Positions 43,216 to 50,051 of a stretch of 64,000 bases of DNA are shown here, piece by piece. Under the pieces are notes generated by a model. The model saw only the letters and a list, made by a program, of their open reading frames with translations. It ran no database searches and was not told the origin of the DNA. The translations under genes were made by a program, and so were the position numbers. Source of the DNA: JAGVSZ01 sp019137045 (GTDB lineage Bacteria > Pseudomonadota > Gammaproteobacteria > Burkholderiales > SG8-39); NCBI GenBank assembly GCA_046347635.1, contig JAXMFT010000012.1:1-64000 (forward strand), written 5' to 3'. Position 1 is the first letter of the stretch. Every line of letters begins with the position of its first letter.

Positions 43216-45141
43216 TCAGTCGTCGTCCCCGTCGTCGTCCGCGGACGACGGCGCGTGGTCGCTCTCGGCCCAGCGCCGCGCCTCGTACGCCGCGCCGCGC
43301 CACCAGGCGAGAACCGGCCAGAGCGCGAGCGCGACGAGCACGACGAACAGGTTCGTCCAGTCGGGCGCGTCGCGCGACACCTCCACCCGCCCGCGCACCG
43401 GCCGGCCGCGCGGGTCGCCCTCGGCGTCGATCTCGAGGTGGTAGCGGCCGGGCGGGACCCTGGCGATGCGCGCGCGGTCGTCGCGGCTGCCCTCGGACCA
43501 GCTCTCGCCGCCGTCGACCCCGGCGTAGTAGGCCACCTCGCGGCCGACGCGCCAGGCCTCCCCGGTGTTCTCCGCGACCAGCGTCAGGTCGAGATAGACC
43601 CAGCTGTTGTCGACGTTGGCGGTGGTGCGGATCGCGAGCGGCGCGGGGCGCGCGCCGCGCACCTCGAAGGTCCTGGTGGTGAGGTCGGCGAGCGGCGCCC
43701 CCGGCCTGAACTCGAAGTCCTGCGCGACGAGCACGGTCGTGTCGGAGAAGAGGCGCAGGCCGAGATGGATGACGAGCGCGAGGAGCGCGAAGGCCCCGCA
43801 CCACTTCCAGTACTGCCGCGCCTTGCCGGCGTAGGGCGAGGGCTGGTTGGGCGCGATGCCCACGCGCCTGGGCTGCGCGCTCTTGAGGCCGAGCGCCCGC
43901 CACAGCGCGTCGGGCTCGACGTACTCGCCGAGCGACCAGCTCTGCTCGGTCGCCGTGCGCTCGTAGGAGAGGATGTAGGGCGGCGAGACGTAGTCCTCGC
44001 ACTGCGCCTGCTCGCCGACCTTCACCCGCCAGTAGAACTCGCCGACGACGTAGGTGACCGTCGCCTGGTAGGCCTGGAAGTGCCGGTACTCGCGCCCGAG
44101 GTAGCGCGCGCGCGGCTGCGCCGCAGTGCGCGTCACGCGCGGAGCGTCGGCGGTCGTCTTGATCAGGCTGAAGTGGCCGTCGTACTCGGACAGCCAGCGG
44201 TAGCCCTGCTCCGGGTTGTGCAGCAGGTATTCGCCCCACTCGTACGCGGCGCCGTCGGCGCTCATCTGCCGGCGCATGTAGCCGATCGCTTCGTACTCGG
44301 CGCCGGCCAGCCTGCCGTGCGCGCCGAGCGGGACGGAGAGCTTGAACCTGGCGGCGTTCGCCTCGGCGCGCGAGATGATCGCGAGGCCGGGCGTGGCCAC
44401 GTCCACCACCGCGCCGCACGTCCCGCAGGCGACCGCCTCGGTGGTCTGGACGCGCTTGGTGAGCGGCGCGCCGCAGCCGGGGCAGTTGAACGCGAACGCC
44501 TTGGCGGTCGGGGCGCCGGCGGCCTTCGCATCGCGCAGGTTGGCGAACTTGAACGACTCGAACGGTTTCTCCTCCCCGACGAAGAGGAGCGGCGGGTCCT
44601 CGCTGTAGTCGAGGGTGGCGAAGCGGCCGTCCTCGCCGCGCAGGTCGACGAACACCGCCTCCCAGCCCGCGCCGACCTTGAACGGCAGCTCGCCCTGGCC
44701 GGCGATCACGTTCGCGCGCTCGATGTTCGCGACCTCGTAGCGGCGGCCGTCGAGCTGCGCGGCGCGCCCGACCGCCATCTTGTCGAGCGGCGGAAGGCCG
44801 CCCGTGCGGCGCAGGAAGGTCATGAGGTAGGTCCCCATGGCGTCCGAGAGCCAGCCCGTGCGCTGGTTGTCGAAGAGCGCGTACCACTCGTTCCACGCGC
44901 CGGCCCCGTAGCGGTACTGGATGCGGCCGATGAGCGCGAAGTGCACGCCCTTGTAGCGCCCCTCGGTGCCGAGCTGCAGGGGCGAGGCGTCCTCGGCGAG
45001 CTCGGCCTGCTTGCCGATGTCCGCGAGCTGCGCGCCCTGCTTGACGAGCGTCGAGCGGCAGAACTCGCAGATGGCGACGATGGACTGGGCGCCCCGGAAC
45101 CGGATCGGCGCGCCGCAGGAAGGGCAATTCGCGGTAGCCAC
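43216..45141 (-). CDS. DUF4178 protein with zinc ribbons and two C-terminal membrane helices
   Basis: A 641-residue protein. The N-terminal zinc ribbon (CPSC at about 6, CEFC at about 25) is followed by a DUF4178 domain (about 55-190: YKGVHFALIGRIQYRYGAGAWNEWYALF). A second zinc ribbon (CPGC, CGTC at about 220-245) is followed by another DUF4178-like domain (about 265-400: YEAIGYMRRQ, YEWGEYLLHNPEQGYRWL). Helices lie at about 455-475 and 600-620, bracketing a region likely exposed outside, and the tail is Asp-rich. It is the second gene of the SPFH operon. Confidence 0.86.
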   Translation of the reverse strand: MATANCPSCGAPIRFRGAQSIVAICEFCRSTLVKQGAQLADIGKQAELAEDASPLQLGTEGRYKGVHFALIGRIQYRYGAGAWNEWYALFDNQRTGWLSDAMGTYLMTFLRRTGGLPPLDKMAVGRAAQLDGRRYEVANIERANVIAGQGELPFKVGAGWEAVFVDLRGEDGRFATLDYSEDPPLLFVGEEKPFESFKFANLRDAKAAGAPTAKAFAFNCPGCGAPLTKRVQTTEAVACGTCGAVVDVATPGLAIISRAEANAARFKLSVPLGAHGRLAGAEYEAIGYMRRQMSADGAAYEWGEYLLHNPEQGYRWLSEYDGHFSLIKTTADAPRVTRTAAQPRARYLGREYRHFQAYQATVTYVVGEFYWRVKVGEQAQCEDYVSPPYILSYERTATEQSWSLGEYVEPDALWRALGLKSAQPRRVGIAPNQPSPYAGKARQYWKWCGAFALLALVIHLGLRLFSDTTVLVAQDFEFRPGAPLADLTTRTFEVRGARPAPLAIRTTANVDNSWVYLDLTLVAENTGEAWRVGREVAYYAGVDGGESWSEGSRDDRARIARVPPGRYHLEIDAEGDPRGRPVRGRVEVSRDAPDWTNLFVVLVALALWPVLAWWRGAAYEARRWAESDHAPSSADDDGDDD

Positions 45142-45202
45142 TCGTTATGCGTTATGACCGCGGTGGTGATGCCGGGCGCGCCCCCGCGCGCCCGGAAGAG
45201 CG

Positions 45203-46222
45203 CTACATCTTGCTCAAGAGCTCGGCCTTCTTCGCGTTGAACTCGTCCTCGGTGATCACGCCCTTGGTCTTGAGGTCGTGGAGCTTCTCGAGGAGGGCCA
45301 TGGCGTCCTGCGACGACTTCGTCCCCGCCGGGGCGGCCGCACCCGCGGCGCCCTGCGGCGGCATGGCCTGGCCGATCGCCTGGCCCATGGCCTGGCCGAT
45401 CCCCATGCCGGCGCCGAGGCCCGCGCCGATGCCGGCGAGCCCGCCCTCGTTCGCGGCGGCGGTGCCGATGTTCGACGCCACCTCGTACTGGGTGTAGCGC
45501 TGCATGTCGCCGACCATGTTCATCGCGATGCGCTTGTCGAGCACCTTCTGCAGCTCCTCCGGCAGCGACAGGTTCTCGACCACGAAGCCGTCGAGCTCCA
45601 GCCCGAAGCGCGCGAAACCCTCGCCGACCTTGGCCTTGAGCTGCGCGGCGAACTCGTCCTGGTTCGCGGCCATGTCGAGGAACGGCACCTGCGACTCGGC
45701 GAAGAGGTCGGTGATCGAGCCGACCACGGTCGAGCGCAGCTGACCGGAGAGGTCGTCGACCGTATAGCGCTCGCGCGTCCCGCTGACGTTCAGGTGGAAG
45801 CTCTTCGGGTCCTTGATGCGGTAGGAGTAGATCCCGAACGCGCGCAGGCGAATCGCGCCGAACTCCTTGTCGCGGATCGTGATCGGGTTGGGCGTGCCCC
45901 ACTTCTGGTCGACCTTGAGGCGGGTGCTGAAGAAGTAGACGTCGCTCTTGAAGGGCGACTGGAAGAGCTTGTCCCAGTTCTTGAGGTAGGTGAGGACCGG
46001 GATCGTCTGGGTGGTGAGCTTGTAGCGCCCCGGCCCGAACACGTCGGCGACCTTGCCCTCGTCCACGAACGCGGCCATCTGCGACTCGCGCACCGTGAGC
46101 TGCGCGCCGTACTGGATCTCCATGTCCTGCATCGGGAACCGGTACGCGAGCGTGGTCTCGTCGTCCTCGGTCCAGTGGATGACGTCTACGAACTGCTTCT
46201 TGATGAAGTCCATCAGCGCCAT
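45203..46222 (-). CDS. SPFH (band 7) domain protein with C-terminal SHOCT domain
   Basis: A 339-residue protein. The SPFH domain spans about 25-225 (TLAYRFPMQDMEIQYGAQLTVRESQ, FGPGRYKL, FGAIRLRAFGIYSYRIKDP). A Gly/Ala/Gln-rich low-complexity segment (about 250-300) leads to a SHOCT domain at the C-terminus (LLEKLHDLKTKGVITEDEFNAKKAELL). It resembles Bacillus YdjI-type proteins that sit at the membrane and recruit PspA-like partners. There is no clear helix of its own, so attachment is peripheral. First gene of the operon; the ATG giving MALMDFIKK is preceded by a good GGAGG. Confidence 0.88.
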   Translation of the reverse strand: MALMDFIKKQFVDVIHWTEDDETTLAYRFPMQDMEIQYGAQLTVRESQMAAFVDEGKVADVFGPGRYKLTTQTIPVLTYLKNWDKLFQSPFKSDVYFFSTRLKVDQKWGTPNPITIRDKEFGAIRLRAFGIYSYRIKDPKSFHLNVSGTRERYTVDDLSGQLRSTVVGSITDLFAESQVPFLDMAANQDEFAAQLKAKVGEGFARFGLELDGFVVENLSLPEELQKVLDKRIAMNMVGDMQRYTQYEVASNIGTAAANEGGLAGIGAGLGAGMGIGQAMGQAIGQAMPPQGAAGAAAPAGTKSSQDAMALLEKLHDLKTKGVITEDEFNAKKAELLSKM

Positions 46223-46312
46223 GGCGGCCTCCGGTCGGGGGAGCGAAGCGACTGGCGAGTCTACTCCGGTCGCGGCGCGGTACGATTGGCGCCGCGGAAC
46301 CGGGGAGGAAGA

Positions 46313-46576
46313 ATGGCGCAAACGCCTCGCAGACGATCCAGGGTGCGGCCGGTCTGGGAGCGCGGCTACCTCTCGCACGGTCTGTGGGCGGGCAAGCGGC
46401 GCGTGGGCATCGTGCGCATGGAGAAGAGCGCGCGGCCCGAGGCGCGGTACCGCTGGGAGGCGGGGACGCTCGCCGGCGGCGCCGCCACGCTGAAGGAGGC
46501 CAAGCGCGCGGTCGAGCAGGCGGTGCTGGTGGGAGCGATGCAGCTGCCGCTCTTCGACCCGCCGCAGCGGGATTAG
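46313..46576 (+). CDS. Small hypothetical protein (87 aa)
   Basis: An 87-residue basic protein: PVWERGYLSHGLWAGKRRVGIVRM, a short beta-rich segment, and a helix LKEAKRAVEQAVLVGAMQL before PLFDPP. No known motif. A strong ribosome site (GGGGAGGA) lies just before the ATG. It is divergent from the SPFH operon, with 90 bp between starts. Confidence 0.6.
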   Translation: MAQTPRRRSRVRPVWERGYLSHGLWAGKRRVGIVRMEKSARPEARYRWEAGTLAGGAATLKEAKRAVEQAVLVGAMQLPLFDPPQRD

Positions 46577-46631
46577 CCCTGCCGCGGCGCCGACCTTCCA
46601 TCGCGTTGCGCCGGGGCACCGGCGGCGCGCC

Positions 46632-47321
46632 TCAGCGGCCCGATGCGAGCCGGTGCGCCTGGCGCGTGGTCTCCGGCAGCCGGTAGCGCGTCGTGCAGGC
46701 GAGCGTCCAGCGCAGCGCGGACTCGAGGCTCACCCGATGGCCGATGGAGACGTACAGCGGCTTCACGCCGGCGCGGGTGCGCAGGACCGCCCCGATCGTC
46801 TCGTCGGCGCCCGTTCCGTCGCCGTCGATGGGCGCCGCGCGCAGGGGCGTCCACGCGCCGCGGCGGTTCGCCGGCGCCCGGTGGACGCCGACGAGCCGCG
46901 TCTTGGCCACCCCGATCGACGGGCAGTCGAGGAGCAGGCCGATGTGGCTCGCGATCCCGAAGCGGCGCGGGTGCGCGACCCCGTGGCCGTCGTAGAGGAT
47001 GAGGTCGGGCGCGGTCCGCAGCCGCGCGAACGCCGCGAGCGCCGCCGGCGCCTCGCGGAACGAGAGCAGGCCCGGCACGTACGGGAATCGGGTCGGAACG
47101 CGGACCACCGCCTGCTCCACCAGCGCGAGGCCGGGATGGTCGAGCACCGCGACCGCCGCGCGGGTGACCCGGCCGTCGGCCTCGAACCCCACGTCGACGC
47201 CGGCGACGCGGCGCACTGCGCCGACCCGGTCCGCGCGCTCGACCCGAGCGCGCAGCCGCGCCTGCAGGGCCATCGCCTCCTGCGGCGCGAGGTCCCAGCC
47301 GTGGAGGGGCCGCGCCTTCAC
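46632..47321 (-). CDS. nfi: Endonuclease V (deoxyinosine 3' endonuclease)
   Basis: A 229-residue DNA repair nuclease that cleaves the second phosphodiester bond 3' to deoxyinosine. Catalytic residues are visible: Asp in VAGVDVGFE near 43, Glu in LLSFREAP near 89, Asp in LYDGHGVAHPRRFG near 110, and the wedge motif YVPGLLSF. SIGVAKTRL and PLYVSIGHR complete the family signature. Length matches E. coli Nfi. It lies 10 bp after the phosphate transporter and could be co-transcribed. Confidence 0.94.
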   Translation of the reverse strand: MKARPLHGWDLAPQEAMALQARLRARVERADRVGAVRRVAGVDVGFEADGRVTRAAVAVLDHPGLALVEQAVVRVPTRFPYVPGLLSFREAPAALAAFARLRTAPDLILYDGHGVAHPRRFGIASHIGLLLDCPSIGVAKTRLVGVHRAPANRRGAWTPLRAAPIDGDGTGADETIGAVLRTRAGVKPLYVSIGHRVSLESALRWTLACTTRYRLPETTRQAHRLASGR

Positions 47322-47331
47322 GCGCGACGCG

Positions 47332-48324
47332 TCAGAGGTAGCGCTCGCCGAGCCACCACGCGATCCCGGCGAAGAAGGCGGAGCACGGGATGGTGAAGAT
47401 CCACGCCCACACGATGTTCCCGGCCACGCCCCAGCGCACCGCCGAGAGCGTGCGCACCGAGCCGACCCCGACGATCGACCCGGTGATCGTGTGGGTGGTG
47501 GAGACGGGAATCCCGAGCCAGGTCGCGATGAACAGCGTGACCGCGCCGCTCGCCGAGGCGCAGAAGCCGCCGACCGGGCGCAGCTTGGTGATGCGCATGC
47601 CCATCGTCTTCACGATGCGCCAGCCGCCGAACAGCGTGCCCAGTCCCATCGCCGCCTGGCACGCGAGCACCACCCACAGCGGCAGCGGATCCGCGCTCCC
47701 GACGACCTGGCCGGCGATCAGCAGCATCCAGATGATCCCCATGGTCTTCTGGGCGTCGTTGCCGCCGTGGCCGAGGCTGTAGAACGCGGCCGAGACGTAC
47801 TGCAGGACGCGGAACCAGCGATCGACGCGGCGCGCCGCGACCCGGAACATCAGCCACGACACCGCCACCACCAGCGCGGCGCCGAGCAGGAAGCCGACCG
47901 CGGGCGAGAGCACGATCGCCGCCGCGGTCTTCAGGAACCCGGCCGCGATGAGCGTGCTCACGCCGCCCTTCGTGACCGCGGCGCCGGCGAGGCCGCCGAT
48001 GAGCGCGTGCGAGGAGCTCGAGGGGATGCCGTAGTACCAGGTGATCACGTTCCAGGCGATCGCCCCGCACAGCGCGCCGAACACCACGCGGTGGTCGACG
48101 ACCGCGGGGTCGACGATGCCCTTGCCGACGGTCGTCGCCACCGCCACGCCGAAGACGAGGAACGCGACGAAGTTGAAGAACGCGGCCCACAGCACCGCGT
48201 GCTGGGGCCGCATCGCGCCGGTCGAGACGATGGTCGCGATCGAGTTCGCCGCGTCGTGGAAGCCGTTCATGAAGTCGAACGCGAGCGCGAGCGCGACCAG
48301 GAACACGATCACCTCCAGGCTCAT
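47332..48324 (-). CDS. pit: Inorganic phosphate transporter, PiT family
   Basis: A 330-residue inner-membrane metal-phosphate symporter. The two inverted PiT signatures are visible: FDFMNGFHDAANSIAT near 16 and YSLGHGGNDAQKTMGI near 185. About ten helices. The second half has VSTTHTITGSIVGVG. It lies 28 bp after the DUF47 gene, the standard pit-accessory arrangement of low-affinity phosphate uptake. Confidence 0.95.
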   Translation of the reverse strand: MSLEVIVFLVALALAFDFMNGFHDAANSIATIVSTGAMRPQHAVLWAAFFNFVAFLVFGVAVATTVGKGIVDPAVVDHRVVFGALCGAIAWNVITWYYGIPSSSSHALIGGLAGAAVTKGGVSTLIAAGFLKTAAAIVLSPAVGFLLGAALVVAVSWLMFRVAARRVDRWFRVLQYVSAAFYSLGHGGNDAQKTMGIIWMLLIAGQVVGSADPLPLWVVLACQAAMGLGTLFGGWRIVKTMGMRITKLRPVGGFCASASGAVTLFIATWLGIPVSTTHTITGSIVGVGSVRTLSAVRWGVAGNIVWAWIFTIPCSAFFAGIAWWLGERYL

Positions 48325-48352
48325 CGCGGCGCGTTCCCGGCCCGGCCGGCGC

Positions 48353-48979
48353 TCAGGCGTTCTCGAGGACGATGCCCTCGATGATGTTCGCCACGTCCTC
48401 GCAGCGGTCGGTGATCTGCTCGAGGATCTCGTAGATCGAGCGCAGCTTGATGATCTGCTTCGCGTCCGGCTCCTCGCGGAAGAGCTGCGCGATCGCCGTG
48501 CGCATCACCCGGTCGGCCTCCGATTCGAGCTTGTCGATCTCGGCGCACGCCGCCATGATCGCGCGCGGATCCTTCAGGTTGGAGAGCCCGCCCACACCGG
48601 CCTCGACGTTCTCGGCGCAGCCGACGCAGATCTCGGCCAGCCGCTTCATCTCGGGCGTGGCGGTGCGCACGTCGTACAGGTTGATCGACTGCGCGCAGTC
48701 CTCGATCAGGTCGAGGATGTCGTCCATGCGCGTCACGAGCTGGTGGATGTCGTCGCGGTCGAGCGGCGTGACGAACGTCCGATGCAGCGTCTCGATCGTC
48801 TCCTGGGTGATCTTGTCGCCGCGCTTCTCGATCGTCTCGATCGCGAACGCGCGCCGCTCGAGGTCGTCGAAGCTCTCCATCAGCGAGACGAGCTCGCGGC
48901 TCGCCTGCACCGCCTCGCCGGCGAGCGCGTTGAAGAGGTCGAAGAACCTGCCCTCGAAGGGCAGAAGCCGGCCGAACAT
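48353..48979 (-). CDS. DUF47/PhoU-like Pit accessory protein
   Basis: A 208-residue all-helical cytosolic protein of the TIGR00153/DUF47 group. Characteristic segments are LFNALAGEAVQASRELVSLM, IEKRGDKITQETIETLHRTFVTPLDRDDIHQLVTRMDDILDLIED and YEILEQITDRCEDVANIIEGIVLENA. It resembles PhoU bundles that bind metals and regulate transport. It precedes pit in the same operon and presumably modulates its activity. Confidence 0.93.
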   Translation of the reverse strand: MFGRLLPFEGRFFDLFNALAGEAVQASRELVSLMESFDDLERRAFAIETIEKRGDKITQETIETLHRTFVTPLDRDDIHQLVTRMDDILDLIEDCAQSINLYDVRTATPEMKRLAEICVGCAENVEAGVGGLSNLKDPRAIMAACAEIDKLESEADRVMRTAIAQLFREEPDAKQIIKLRSIYEILEQITDRCEDVANIIEGIVLENA

Positions 48980-49054
48980 GCGTCCCCCTTTGCGCGCCGG
49001 TGGCCCGGCGCCGTTGCGGGGCGGATTCTACCGGCTGGGGCCGCGCGCGCCGGC

Positions 49055-49627
49055 TCAGGCTTTCTTCGCCCGGGCGAGGAACCGCTTGCGGAACTTCTGC
49101 ACCTTGGGCGCCACCACCCACATGCAGTAGGGCTGGCCCGGGTTGTTCCTGAAGTACTCCTGGTGGTAGCCCTCGGCGAGCCAGAAGTCCGCGGCCGGCG
49201 TGACCTCGGTGACGATCGGCGCGTCGTAGACCTCCCGCTGCAGCGCCGCGATCGTCTCCGTCGCGACGCGCTGCTGCGCCGGCGAGTGGAAGAAGATCGC
49301 CGAGCGGTACTGCGTGCCGACGTCGTTCCCCTGGCGGTTCGGCGTCGTCGGGTCGTGGATCACGAAGAACACCTCGAGGATCTCGCGGTACGCGATGCGC
49401 GCGGGGTCGAAGGTGACGCGCACCACTTCCGCGTGTCCGGTGTCGCCGCCGCACACCGCCTCGTAGGTGGGCGCGCGCGTGTCCCCGCCCATGTAGCCGG
49501 ACTCCACCGACTCGACGCCGGCGAGCTCGTCGTACACCGCCTCCAGGCACCAGAAGCAGCCGCCGCCGAGCGTCGCGACTTCCTTGCCGGCGGGGATCTC
49601 GGTGGGCGGAATCGGGCGAGCGGTCAT
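49055..49627 (-). CDS. msrA: Peptide methionine sulfoxide reductase MsrA, cytosolic form
   Basis: A 190-residue MsrA lacking a leader. Catalytic GGGCFWCLEAVY near 25, then GYMGGDTRAPTYEAVC, TGHAEVVRVTFDP, GTQYRSAIFFH and EGYHQEYFRNNPGQPYC, where the Cys is in the place of the resolving residue. I chose the ATG giving MTARPIPP because GGAG lies at proper distance; the open frame upstream is low-complexity. It is the second msrA of the window, probably reducing cytosolic rather than periplasmic proteins. Confidence 0.93.
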   Translation of the reverse strand: MTARPIPPTEIPAGKEVATLGGGCFWCLEAVYDELAGVESVESGYMGGDTRAPTYEAVCGGDTGHAEVVRVTFDPARIAYREILEVFFVIHDPTTPNRQGNDVGTQYRSAIFFHSPAQQRVATETIAALQREVYDAPIVTEVTPAADFWLAEGYHQEYFRNNPGQPYCMWVVAPKVQKFRKRFLARAKKA

Positions 49628-50051
49628 CGTCGTTGCTCCGGAGGGTGGCGCAGTGTTGGTCGCGCGCGCGCGCTTCCTTGCGCCGCAGAGGGAGGGACCG
49701 GAACCCGGTCGCATCGTTCCCGCGCGGCGCGCCGGGGCGAATTCTGCACCGGTCCGGCAGGCGCGCTGCGACTGTGACAAACTTCACGTCCGGACCACGA
49801 TAGGTAGGGGTCGGGTTCCCTTCGACCACTAGATCTAGGGCCTTGAATCTGGCGGCATTTTCCCGGCGCTGGCGTTCTTCGAGTTAAAGCGATACCTTAA
49901 GTGACGTCATCGATGTGCTTGATGTGGCTCACGTCATGTTCAGCTGCCGACTGCGAAATTTCCGTCCGGGGCGGGGAGGCCACGCGGCGCGCCGCGCGGC
50001 GTATCCTTCTCCGCTCGTCCTCTGGCACTCCACAACAATACAGGGATAACT
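49628..50051. other. 424-bp intergenic region upstream of nrdJ
   Basis: The longest gap in the window, between divergent msrA and nrdJ, with an AT-richer stretch around 49840-49960. It holds one NrdR-box-like palindrome (49829-49838) and a TGACGTCA palindrome (49902-49909) of unknown meaning. I saw no cobalamin riboswitch B12 box, and no open frame that looks coding. Confidence 0.5.
49829..49838. promoter_or_regulatory. NrdR-box-like palindrome upstream of nrdJ
   Basis: CTAGATCTAG matches all eight strongly conserved positions of the NrdR consensus core (CwAtATaTwG), but the flanking ACA/TGT positions do not match. It lies about 215 bp before the nrdJ start. NrdR sites usually occur as a spaced pair and I see no second box. 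Confidence 0.3.

Noticed and set aside
49902..49909. TGACGTCA palindrome upstream of nrdJ
   Set aside because: An 8-base palindrome alone is too short to support a regulator, and no second copy is near.
49628..50051. A cobalamin riboswitch before the B12-dependent nrdJ
   Set aside because: I could not find a B12 box or the multi-helix junction pattern; also nrdJ uses B12 and is not usually B12-repressed.
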